Source: Plantago ovata (taxonomy: Eukaryota; Streptophyta; Magnoliopsida; Lamiales; Plantaginaceae). From it: 64,000 nucleotides of DNA. Position 1 is the first letter of the stretch; each line of letters starts with the position of its first letter. The notes under the pieces are model-generated. The model was not told the DNA's origin, did no database searches, and saw only the letters and a program-made list of their open reading frames with translations. Shown piece after piece: positions 20,354 to 31,048 of the stretch. The DNA is taken from contig CM051457.1 of the NCBI GenBank assembly GCA_028274465.1, positions 59,567,550 through 59,631,549 of the forward strand, given 5' to 3'. Made by a program: the position numbers and the translations under genes.

Positions 20354-21916
20354 GTTAATTGATTACGTATATACGTATATATATTCTATGAGTTTGTAGA
20401 TATGTGGATGCAATTGATTCTATGATAAATTCGATTTTCAAAAGTTTTGTTTTTTATATAAATTTAGAATTTATATTTTTCAAAAAAAAAAAAAAAAATT
20501 AAATATATATATATTTTTTCGACCGGGCCGCCTGGGCGACGCAGGCGGCGGCGGCGGCGCCTGCGGTAGCAGGCGCCTGGGGCCTGCGTGCCGCATGCAC
20601 TCGGGCGCCTGCGGCACCGCAGGCGCCGTGCCGCGGGCAGCGCCTGCGCGCCCGGGGGGACGGGACCTAGGACGGGACTAGGTCCCGTCCCACGTTTTCG
20701 GAAAAAAAAAATTTATATATATTTTCGTGTTGGACCCAAATTCGAATTTTGAAAGTTTTGAGGATTGAATTTTATATTTGGAATATAAATATGATTTAAT
20801 TGTAATTGTTTTAAACTAGAGGCGTTAAATTTAATTAGTATAAAGTTAAAGGGCTTATTTGTAATTTATCAATTTATTGTTTATTGCAAATTAGTCCTTC
20901 TACTTTTGAATTTTAGATTTAACACCTCCAAGGTTTTTAAAATTACAATTAAGTCCTTCGGGTTTTCGAAAATTGCTACTTGGTCAATAGAATTTTCGAA
21001 TATTCAATCTAGTCCAAATTTTCAATTATTTCATAGAGATTATAAGTATGGGATTATAATTTTCATAATGAAATTATGAAGTCATTTGTCATCCACATAG
21101 GCTACTACTTGTTTCATATGCTCAATATGCTATTGTTTGACAATGCATGTTTAAATATCATGTTTTTACATTCCGTTCGACCGCTATGCATGCGAGGGTA
21201 GGCGGCGCCCTCTTATATGTCGGACCGCATATTTATGTATGGGTAGGCGGCACCCATTATGTGCTTGACCGCGTTTGGAACTAGAATGGATAGGCGGCAT
21301 CCATTACGTGTAGACCGTTCATGCATGATGGGTAGGCGACGCCCTTATTTGTTTGTAGATGACTGATAACAACCCTCAAGCTACAAGCCCCAACCAATAT
21401 AAGTACAGAAATATATATATGTATGTATTTCTGAGATGCTTTCCATAGGGTGCTTTAATTCTGAACTTTCATTGCGTTTTCTTGTATTGGCGACCTCGTC
21501 TTACAGACTCGCAGTAATCGTCAGATTAGAGTAAGCCTATGGTTATGACTTACTGCATATTGTATCTAGCGACCTCGGTAGGTACCATATGTAGGGCATC
21601 GGGTTAAATTAGATTTAACAACCAAGAGTTGCGTGACGCAATTGGATAGTCTTGCTAGTCCTACCGGTCATATTATGCTATGAGACCAACCCCCGTTGGA
21701 GTATGGCATAATATGGATTTGGATATTGGCCACTACGGTAACTTGTTGGACATTACCCGTATGTTTGTTGTGGGGGCAAGCATATGTGAAAATAGTGGGA
21801 GCTAAACAGCTAAAGGACCTTATTGTTTAGTTATGTTGACTGTGTATTTAGAAATGATATTTCAATAGTTGATTTATTGTTTTCGTTCTATATTATTTCT
21901 CCTTAGGATATTAGAT
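20354..21916 (+). other. C1 untranslated leader with GC island and repeat array
   Basis: A 1.56-kb leader without a gene. 20521-20700 is a GC island between A/T runs, built of inverted repeats: GGCGCCTGCGG and CCGCAGGCGCC flank CA, and GGGACCTAGG/ACTAGGTCCC lies at its 3' end. 21190-21350 carries four imperfect copies of a unit around GGGTAGGCGGCGCCC followed by GACCG, 40-50 bp apart. By position these could form RNA packaging or dimer structures; inferred only. Confidence 0.65.
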
Positions 21917-22405
21917 ATGGCGATACCGTCCTCCGAGCTTGTTGCCAACTTGGAGTTGCAAAAGCTAACAGGACCAAACTACGTGGATTGGATCCATGAG
22001 GTACGAAAGGTGCTATGGTACAATGAGGTTGAGTACGTCTTGGACGAACCTATCCCTCCACCTCCCACTGAATTCACTACGGCAACCTATGATTGCTATT
22101 ATGAATTAGAAGTGGAAAGGGTCGAGTTTGTAAAGAACTTGTTGCTGAATGCTATGTCTGACAATATGGTTGGACCATGTCGAGACAAGGAACCATATGA
22201 GATTGTAAAATATCTCTCCTCATTCTTGGATGCTCCAAGGATGTGTGAAGGGTTCGAAGCTATCAAGATCATGCTTATCAAAAGGCTAGGGACAGAAGAG
22301 CTGTCGCCTGAACAAGTTAAGTCATTGATTGACTTTCTCTTACAACTTGTTGGATATGGCTTAGAGCTAGAAGCTAAGGCTTCCATTATCTTGATCGTGC
22401 AATGA
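21917..22405 (+). pseudogene. gag: C1 Gag, N-terminal part, ends in a premature TGA
   Basis: The ATG at 21917 (MAIPSSELV) is preferred to the upstream in-frame ATG at 21869 because the match with the other C copies starts here. LTGPNYVDWIHEVRKVLWYNEVEYVLDE is the copia capsid N-terminal pattern; the UBN2-like region follows. TGA at 22403-22405 interrupts the frame, which then goes on without shift. This Gag differs strongly from the one at 56487-57332 although the pols are nearly the same. Confidence 0.85.
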
Positions 22406-24511
22406 TTGTTGCAATCTATTCATAATCCCAATGTTGGGGTAGCAACAGAGTTGATCGCTGAGAGACCCATTGCCAACAGATTCCCAAGGGTCAATCGTAG
22501 ACCCAAAAGGAAGAGGGGTGGCAAGAATGGGCGCTATCGTAGGATGGCTGAATTTCGACTTAGGATCGAGATTTGTCTCTATTGCAAACTCAAGGGCCAC
22601 AAGAAGAAAGATTTCCCTAAGCTTAGGGCAGATCAAGCCAAGAAGTCATCAACTTCTGGCTCAGGTATGTTTGTTATTGAAATGAACATGACTACTTTTG
22701 ACTCCAATGGTTGGGTATTAGATACAACCTGTGGCTCACACATTTGTAATAATGTGCAAGGGCTAATTGATCACAGGCTAGTCAAGCAAGGTGAAATCGA
22801 CTTGCATGTTGGGAACGGCAATCCGGTTGAAGCCAAACGCGTTGGACGCAGCAAGATAGATTTACCTTCGGGACAATGTTTAGAACTTGATAATGTTTAT
22901 TTTGTTCCATCCATTGTCAGAAATATTATTTCCATTCCATTGTTAGACAATATGGGTTTTTCCTTTCGATTTGCGAATAATACTTGTTATTTTTCATTAA
23001 ATGATCAGTATTATGGAAAGGCTCGCTTGGTTAATGGTTTATATATTTTGCAAAGTAGTCTACCTTTATTTCAAATACATAACAAACAACCATCTTCAAG
23101 TGAGAAGAATAATCCATCTTATCTATGGCATTGTCGGCTAGGCCATATCAATGAAACACGGATTCAAAGACTAAGGAAGTTGGACTACTTAGAACCATTT
23201 GATTTTGAATCATATGGTACATGTGAATCTTATGTTAAGGGTAAGATGACGAACAAACCTTTTGTTGGACAAGGTGTTCGTGCCACTCGCTGCTTAGAGC
23301 TCATACATACCGATGTATGTGGACCGTTTAAAGTCCTTGCGCGTGGGGGTTATCCTTACTTCGTTACCTTTACTGGCGATTTCTCAAGGTATGGATATAT
23401 TTATCTTATGAAGAATAAATCCGAGACCTTTGGGAAATTCAAGGAGTTTAGAAATGAGGTCGAGAATGAATTGAACCTAAGGATAGTCACTCTTCGATCA
23501 GATCGAGGAGGTGAATACCTTAGTGAAGAATTTATCGATTACTTGAAGGAAAATGGAATTCAATCGCAATGGACTCCTCCTGGAACACCACAGTTAAACG
23601 GTGTGTCTGAGAGGAGGAATCGAACCCTGTTAGACATGGTAAGATCAATGATTGGATTCTCGACTCTTCCAAAGTATCTGTGGGGATATGCACTACAAAC
23701 TGCAATCTACATTCTGAACCGTGTACCATCTAAATCAGTGGAGAAAACTCCTTATGAGTTATGGAAGGGAAAGAAGCCTTCTCTAGGCTATCTTAGACCT
23801 TGGGGTTGTCCTGCGATAGTCAAGCTGATGCTCACTGATAAGTTAGATGCCAAGGGTGTCAAAGTATATTTCATAGGCTATCCTCGTAAGACGAGAGGCT
23901 ACGAATTCTATCATGCTGAAGATCACAAGGTGATCGTGTCTAGAAACGTGAAGTTTTTAGAAGCTGAATACCTCGAAGAAGAGAGGTTAGATGATATGAT
24001 AGAACCTGAAGAAATTCAAGACTTTGACACGCGCGAACATGAGGTCTCTAAATCTTCTGATATGGACTCAAGTTCAGTGGGAGCTTTCGAAACAGACAAG
24101 GGTGATGATATGACACTTGCTAGGCATGTCATAGTCAGTGGGAGTCCTGTGATTAGATCAACAGTTGAAACCACACTAATAGAACCCGTTGTCAACCAAC
24201 CTGTGCAACAAGTTGCACAAGAGCAGCCTCCCGCAAGGGAACAGGGTCGCGCCCAACGACCAGCTGCATCAGTACCCACTGATAATGTTCGTGTTACACG
24301 AAGTCATAAAAGAAAAGCACCGGAACAAGTCGAGCTCCGTAGGTCGAAGAGGATCCTAAGAGGACCTCAGAAGCAAAGCCTTATGATAGAAGACATCAGT
24401 GAACTTGATGTCGGTTTATCAGATCGGGAAGATCCCGAGACCTACAAAGAGGCAATAATTGATATTGACTCAGACAAATGGCAAGAGGCCATGGAATTAG
24501 AAATGGATTAA
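22406..24511 (+). pseudogene. pol: C1 zinc knuckle, protease and integrase
   Basis: Same frame as Gag. The knuckle reads [14 protein letters not shown], so the last Cys of CX2CX4HX4C has become Phe. Protease: [15 protein letters not shown]-pre-integrase: [15 protein letters not shown]...CESYVKG (the second Cys of the usual CESC is Tyr). Integrase has Asp in HTDVCGPF, Asp in [10 protein letters not shown] and Glu in GVSERRNR, so D,D,E is intact; TDDFSR of the sister copy is TGDFSR here. The frame closes at TAA 24509-24511, where the sister copies read Ser (TCA/TCC). Confidence 0.9.
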
Positions 24512-26008
24512 ATGTACCAGAACCAAGTTTGGAACTTGGTAGACTTGCCCCAAGGGGTTAGACCAATTGGGTGCAAATGGGTCTTTAAACGAAAGACAGA
24601 TGCCGATGGCAAGGTACAAACGCACAAAGCTAGGCTTGTGGCGAAAGGCTACACGCAAAGGTATGGCATCGATTACGATGAAACCTTTTCACCGGTAGCA
24701 AAATTGAAGTCCATTCGAATTCTACTTGCGATAGCTGCCTACTATGATTATGAAATCTGGCAGATGGATGTAAAGACAGCCTTCCTCAATGGCAACCTTG
24801 AGGAAGAGGTCGATATGGTACAGCCGGAAGGTTTTATTAGTAAAACCAGGCCAACTGCTGTATGCAAATTACAAAGATCCATCTATGGGCTAAAGCAAGC
24901 GTCAAGGAGCTGGAATATCCGCTTTGATGAAGCTGTCAAATCGTTTGACTTCATCAGAAGCAAGGAAGATCCCTGTGTGTACGCGAGACACAGCGACAAA
25001 GGAGTTGTTTTCATGATCATTTATGTAGATGACATTTTGATCATGGGAAACAATGTCTCTATGCTTGAAGAGACTAAAGTTTGGTTATCAAGTACCTTCT
25101 CGATGAAGGACTTGGGTGAAGCGAACTACATCCTAGGGATCAAGATCTTTAGAGATAGATCCAAGAGGATGTTGGGAATGACACAGTCCACCTACATCGA
25201 CAAAATACTGAAGCGTTATAAGATGGACGACTCAAAGAGAGGCTTTCTCCCAGCTAGGCATGGGATTGTCTTATCAGTTAAGGATGGTCCTAAAACTGAT
25301 GAAGAAAGAAATGCAATGAGTCGTGTGCCCTATGCTTCGGCAGTAGGGTCTATAATGTATGCAATTAATTGCACAAGGCCCGATGTGGCATATGCGCTTA
25401 GTGTCACTTGTCGACACCAACAGAATCCAGGAGTACCTCACTGGACTGCTGTGAAGAACATTCTTAAGTACCTTAGACGGACTAAAGAGATGTTCTTGGT
25501 GTTTGGTGGAGAACCAGAATTAAAGATGTCTGGGTATGTCGACGCTGGATTTGAATCAGATCCTGATGACTTTAAGTCACAGACAGGATACATATTCAAA
25601 TTGAACGGAGGAGCTGTCTGTTGGAAGAGTTCTAAGCAAGCCACGGTTGCTGACTCATCCACAGAGGCCGAGTACATTGCTGCATCAGAAGCATCGAAAG
25701 AAGCTGTCTGGATTTCAGAGTTCTTGAAGGAATTGAGGGTTGTTCCTGCTCCCAGTCCAATAACGATTTATTGTGACAATACGGGCGCCGTCGCTCAAGC
25801 TAGGGAGCCTAGATCTACAAATAAGAACAAACATGTACTTAGAAAATATCACGTTATACGTGAGATTATAGATAGAGGAGAAGTTAGTATAGAACGTGTC
25901 TCTACCACGGACAACGTGGCAGATCCTTTCACTAAGGTCTTATCAGTGGAAGTACACTTAAGACATTATGCTAATCTGGGCATTAGGCATAAAGGTGACT
26001 GGCTCTAG
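24512..26008 (+). pseudogene. pol: C1 reverse transcriptase and RNase H
   Basis: Continues in frame after the TAA. RT: VWNLVDLPQGVRPIGCKWVFKRK, catalytic Asp in QMDVKTAFLNG, then YVDDILIM. RNase H: YVDAGFESD...TGYIFKLNGG, STEAEYIAASEA, YCDNTGAVA. Ends TAG at 26006-26008, 14 bp before the 3' LTR. 498 codons without internal lesion, so the enzyme part is intact although its own upstream stop would block translation. Confidence 0.92.
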
Positions 26009-26010
26009 TC

Positions 26011-26022
26011 CAAGTGGGAGAT
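26011..26022 (+). promoter_or_regulatory. Polypurine tract, C1
   Basis: AAGTGGGAGAT directly before the 3' LTR start TGATAG at 26023; same sequence (complement) before the C2 and C3 LTRs. Confidence 0.85.
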
Positions 26023-28087
26023 TGATAGTGTATATGTCCTAGAGACAGTCCTTACTAAGGGCATGGTGCCCTTATAGAGGGCATATATGTACTATTACAC
26101 AGGTCAACGCAATATAATATATGTTTGTTGCATTTTACTATTGAGTATCGCATTCATATTTATATTACACCAGGCTGCATCATGTCATATCTTTATTACT
26201 GTCTGTATTGATATTAAACATGTCCCCTCGGATAGATGACCGATCACACAGTTAGTGGGAGCTATGTGAGTTATCGTCTATCCCAAACTCTCCCTAGTCG
26301 TGGTTCATCTCGGATGTGGGGGTCTGAATGAACCTGACAAAACTAGTATGCGTGGAGGTTATACTTGTTGGAGCAAGTGTGAGCCGATCCCACGGCCACG
26401 GAACGGATTGTTGGACAATCAAGGAACGTTCCCATAACTGCGCATAGTTGTTCGAAAAAGCTTTATCGAACAATGGAAGTACCCACCGGACACTCCCATC
26501 GATGTATACTCTACACCGACGTGTCTATGGGAACCGGTGAGTTGTCGAAGTGATGCCATTCGTCCTTTGTACTTACAGGACTTTATCATCACATTTGTTG
26601 CCCCATATCCTTGGTGGACCCGTCGATGTCAGCTCTGAATAAGCAGCTGACCTAAGACACAATCCAGGATTATGGGTAAATACAAATGGGGGTGATAAGT
26701 GATTCTGTGAAGGATTCATCTCTCAAGTGTAGCACAGGAGAGCACTGCTCATAGTCTGCATAGTTGTGTTGGTAAAGTCACTGGCCAGTGAAAATGATAT
26801 ATTATGATGGTCATAAGTATATCTTAACCAAGCAACTCCCTGAGACGCCCGTGGATGTATTATTGGATAGACACTTCATCGATCCTAGATACATTCGAGC
26901 AAGTCAGATGAAGGGATGTTACCATCGCCGCGTTGAGCGCAACAGGCTTCGCAACGAAAGGGTTAGCTTTGAGAAACCTCTCAAACGTCCTCACGTATTA
27001 ATATTGCAAATGAGACCGTCTAGGAATTCCATGTTGCCTAGTCTAGGACTTGCTTAATACGGTGAGGCCCTATGGGTCACACTATGTGGTGATTCAGTCT
27101 ATCAGAATATCCTTAAAGATGGAATCGCAATTAATTTAGATTTAACTGTGATTGATGGATTATAATTAATTATAATATTTGGTGGCTCAATTAATGATTT
27201 GGAATTATTAATTGAATTGGCTAATTAATTGTATTTTATGTAAATACAATTAAAGATTATATTTTAGAAATATAATGGAGGTTTGATTAGGAAGGATATG
27301 TTAATTTAGACTTAACATATGCACTTGGGCAAAAATCTACTTTGAGTTTGGATTGCCTTAGAAATATAAGTGGGTCCCAAAAGTGGGACCCACCTCCAGT
27401 AGGACTAGGCGCGCGCGCGCGCGTGGCTGTGTAGGGGAAGGAGTTCGACTCCTTCCTCTATTAGAAGTCCAAGGGATAAGTTAGATTTTCCTGATTGAGT
27501 TTTAATTTGATTGGGAATGAATCTAGACTTGATATTGATTTCCTTGTGCGATAAGAATTAGATTTTTATTTCTTTACGAAGTCTAATTGCTTATGCTTTA
27601 GGCTTCTATAGACTACTATATATAGTAGACTATTAGAGAGCTTTATACACAGTTTTGAACACAGTTAGTCTATCCAGTTTTCTTAGAGAAAATAAAAGCT
27701 CTCCCCTCCTCCTCTTAGCCTCATGCGCGCGCACCACCACCAGGAGGAATTGCCGCCCCGTCTTCTTGGTCACATAAAGAATATCCTAGCATTCTTCCGA
27801 TAGGCTGTTCATCCGTGGATACCAAGGTTGAGGTTCTAGGAGCTGGAAACTAACTCTTATTGTCTTGCAGATATAAGGAGCATTGTAGATATCTTCGACT
27901 TCGACGAAGGAGAAGATACACCGGATTATTACGAAGACTTGGAAGCTGCTTTGGAAGTAAGGTTAGTCTTCTAATTGACGTGTTTATATATATACGACAT
28001 ATGCATAATCAATTAACCTGTATGTTAAGAACATTTTTGAAATTCCGCTGCGTAATCTAGGGGTAACTCTAACCGTATTTTCTTACA
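26023..28087 (+). repeat. C1 3' LTR
   Basis: 2065 bp, TGATAG...TTACA. Relative to the 5' LTR it has a longer GC-dinucleotide run near 27410 and a 13-bp insertion near 27655 (TTTGAACACAGTT-like repeat of the preceding bases). TSD AGATG follows at 28088. Confidence 0.93.
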
Positions 28088-28678
28088 AGATGGTCTCATC
28101 ATAGTCCTGTTTGAATCCGGTGATTTGCGCCTTCAGCGCGGTAGTCAAGGTGTGAGGGAAGTATTTTTCCATGAAAGCTGAAAAAACCTTCTCCCAGGTG
28201 TCCAACGAGCCTGCTGGTAGAGAACTCAACCATGACTTGGCTCTGTCGCCAAGCCCCATAGCAAAAACCTTCATCCGCAACTCATCCGTTGTTATTTCAG
28301 CTCCGGGTCGTGGGAGTTGGTTGACGAAATCATCGATATCGTGCAAGTACCCCATCACATCTTCCCTTGCTAAGCCATAGAACCTCGGAAGTTGTTGGAA
28401 TGCGTGGTTCTTGATTTCCAGATCTCGAGTTGCAGACGAAAGAACAATCGCCGGTCCCCTCATACGATCCTTGGAGGGTAGAACCCATGCTTTCAGTGGT
28501 CTAGCTTCTGCCATTCCGCGATTTCCTTGAAAAGACTATGTAGAGATTCAGAGAAATCGGTATCCTCTATTTTCTCTAATTCACGCCTTTGAAGTAGTCG
28601 CCTTCTTTGGTGGTAGACTCTGTCGATCTCAGCAATTGAATCAGCAAGCGGTGTTCCTCTAGATCGTGTATGTGGCAT
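28088..28678 (-). pseudogene. gag: B1 Gag N-terminal half
   Basis: Starts at ATG 28678 (MPHTRSRGTP...), about 120 nt after the primer site, with a Gln/Arg/Leu coiled coil. A frameshift near 28500-28514 moves to the frame with FYGLAREDVMGYLHDIDDFVNQL and WLSSLPAGSLDTWEKVFSAFMEKYF, the gypsy Gag capsid signature. It breaks at the C1 TSD and continues at 18286. Confidence 0.85.
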
Positions 28679-28801
28679 ACACTATCTGTAACAAACTAGG
28701 AAAGGAGTATCAGATAGAGATTAAAAGGAAAACTAAAACTACTAGTACTAGGAATTGAATGCTGAAAATATAAACAAATTAAACAGAAAAAAGGAGTATA
28801 G

Positions 28802-28820
28802 TCCCCGACAACGGCGCCAA
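28802..28820 (-). promoter_or_regulatory. Primer-binding site, B1
   Basis: On the minus strand TTGGCGCCGTTGTCGGGGA, two bases after the LTR. The TGGCGCCGTTGYCGGGGA type is usual in Athila/Tat gypsy elements. Confidence 0.88.
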
Positions 28821-28822
28821 TT

Positions 28823-30059
28823 TGATGAACGCGTTGGATTGTCGTGTTCCAACGAAAATCAAATAAATTTGTTATTTAGCCAAAGGCAATTCACAACTAC
28901 AACGAAAACCGTAGTGTAGAAGTAGAATAACCTCGAGTGTCAATCTCTAAGGACTATAACTAGCTTTATCTAATCTAATTTAGAATATAAAACAGCAGAC
29001 GATTTAGCAAAGGTTTTTCTTAACAGATAATGGAGATTGGTGATAGTATGGTCCTTCAAAGCATAACGGGTTAATAATCATGCATAAATTCCTCGGTTTT
29101 GCATGGAGATCTTTGATCAATGAATTGTCCAGTTGTAATTATCAAACACTACGAAGATAACGATTTAGATAGGTCGAAAACCAATGAATTGTCCAATTGT
29201 GTGCAATAATTAATCAACCATACGAAGATAGAGATTTAGATAGATCAAAGAAATAAAGCAATAACACGGAGTATAATGCGCGATATAGCCATTAGCATAA
29301 TTATCAACCCTTCGCTAAGAATTCACATACTATCACCAACGAGAAGTTTAGCTACTCATAGTTGTCATGCAATCAACAGAAATCATAGAAGAAAACATGT
29401 TGAAAGATATATAAAAATAAGTAGAAAAAATGTAAGATACAATGTTACCGAAGGTTGTCAGTCTCCGAAGAATCGCGATCTTACAAGCTCCAAACTGCTA
29501 TGAAAAGTATCTCCTAAGCTATGAACCCCCAGAACAGGCTCTGGGAAGTTCCTACCTAAAATTACAGAGAAAGGTGAGAGAATAGGTCTGTAAAAGTATG
29601 AAATTCGGAGAAAAACTGAGCAAGTATATATAGTGTTCGAATTTGTGTGGGGCGAAGGGCCCCACACACCGGGCGAGTCACCTGGTGTGGGGCGATTCGC
29701 CCGGGATATTTTTTCGGGATTTTGCGCGTTTTCGACACGTTTTTGGATTTCTTCCCCTTTTTGGACTCGGTTTCTGACTTCTAGTGGCCTTCTAACCTCC
29801 AGATTCGACCCCTAGACTCCAAATCCTATCCGAAAACCTTGAGATACTCCAAATAGGCTTCTGGAACACCAATTCCTTGTCAACTTCAATATAATTGCCC
29901 GGAAATCCTCGTTTTTCAACCAAAACCTGTAAAATAAAAACTAAAGGGAAACGTGATACTATTCTAATAAAATGCACTAAAATATAGCTAAATTAACATA
30001 GAGGATAGCTAAAATAGGTGAAAAAGACCTAAATGAAAGTGTAAAATACACATTCATCA
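28823..30059 (-). repeat. B1 5' LTR, shared with a second B copy
   Basis: 1237 bp, TGATGAATGTG...GCGTTCATCA on the minus strand. Its downstream side meets the primer site (28820), so it is a 5' LTR. Its upstream side meets a PPT (30060-30070) and B internal 3' sequence, so it is also the 3' LTR of another copy. TATA box near 29625-29632; GC palindromes at 29645-29705, one 21-nt module shorter than in the 3' LTR. Confidence 0.88.
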
Positions 30060-30392
30060 AACTCCCCAAACCGAACCTTTGCTTGTCCTCAAGCAACTAA
30101 GCTAGACTCTAATGCAAAAAACAATGCAACACACAAAATGGAGTCTCATGCCAAATAAAATGAACTAATCTACTGAATCTAACAAATAACATATGAACAA
30201 AAACCATATAAATCAAAACATGAATATAGGTTGAAGAATGCCTCGATTGACTCATACACATCCACATAAGCACTTATGTCAAGACAAGATAGTCTCTCGT
30301 AACATTCTCTACCTGGACCTAGTCAGTGACGACGTAATGAAACATGTTAAAATACGAATGGTTGTCCCATGCCTATGAAACTGAGGACTTAC
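30060..30392 (-). mobile_element. B3: 3'-terminal remnant of another B copy
   Basis: Matches 12702-13030 of B1 and 39187-39515 of B2, including the PPT (TTTGGGGAGTT, minus strand) beside the LTR. It ends at 30392, where A2 LTR sequence begins. No coding content. Confidence 0.85.
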
Positions 30393-30560
30393 TATCTAGC
30401 ACCTACTCTAAGTCTTCAGCAAACGTTCCTCTTTTACAATGTCCTTAAAATTCTAAATTCCTATGGACCTTAAGAGTACTAGTTACTGGACTTTCCTTAA
30501 TTTAGCATGGTTAATTGCTCATCAAAATTTACAAGTTTTCTAACAAATTTCTCCCTTTTT
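30393..30560 (-). repeat. A2 3' LTR stub and polypurine tract
   Basis: On the minus strand CATCAAAAAGGGAGAAATT (PPT) is followed by TGTTAGAAAACTTG, the LTR start (30545 downward), matching TG...CA ends with the CCAACA end of the 5' LTR. Only 153 bp of LTR remain before B3. Confidence 0.75.
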
Positions 30561-31048
30561 GATGTCAGCAATCCATAGCTAAATTAATTGTTACCCTTTT
30601 AGAGGTTTCTGATGTTGAATAAATCAGTTGATTAATGCAAGCATACTTGAATAATAAAACAGTAAGCATAAGTACTTTGCATAATCAAAAACCAATAAGA
30701 GTCAAAAGTTTATTGCTGATAGTTATCTTTCAGTAAGTTTACAAGAAAGTTCAGAGATAACTACAAAAATCAGCAAACAAAACAAGCAAAGATTTTTACA
30801 ATGGACTTAAGCTATTCTAGCAGAAGATTTCCTAAGAATCTCCCTTACACTCTTCTCAGCAAGAGCAGAGAATTCAACACAGTCTTTCTCGTAATCTTCA
30901 AGTTGAATAATCCTTGCATTCTTGCAGGCAGTATAATGATGGTTTTCACCATTCATTTCTTTGTAGTGAAGTACCCACAAGTGTATGCCCTAATTGCTAG
31001 CATGGAGAAGTTGTGTATCTAAAATGCCCTTGTTGGCATGAATCTTTC
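30561..31048 (-). other. A2 region between ORF3 and PPT
   Basis: About 490 bp, AT-rich, no ORF worth scoring; several TTCAGCAA/TTGCTGAA words. Probably 3' UTR of ORF3 and of the genomic RNA. Confidence 0.55.

Larger units (their letters stand above)
18287..28087 (+). mobile_element. C1: complete copia retrotransposon in B1 gag
   Basis: 9801 bp with TGATAG...TTACA LTRs of 2051 and 2065 bp, primer site, gag-pol, PPT, and TSD AGATG at 18282-18286 and 28088-28092. By eye the two LTRs differ at roughly forty to fifty bases plus a few small indels, about 2 percent, so insertion is recent on a plant scale. Removing it rejoins the B1 gag frame exactly. It is the most intact element here: one frame with two stop codons. 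The copia clade is not certain. Confidence 0.93.
11562..30059 (-). mobile_element. B1: Athila-like gypsy element lacking RT, with C1 nested inside
   Basis: Minus-strand element: 5' LTR 28823-30059, primer site 28802-28820, gag-protease (28678 down to 16723, interrupted by C1 at 18287-28087), ORF2, long 3' non-coding region, PPT and 3' LTR 12701-11562. Without C1 it is about 8.7 kb. Between protease and ORF2 there are only about 1.1 kb and no RT, RNase H or integrase motif, so it must have moved with enzymes made elsewhere. Its 3' LTR has lost the last 120 bp at the A1 junction. Gag and ORF2 type suggest Athila/Tat. Confidence 0.83.
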
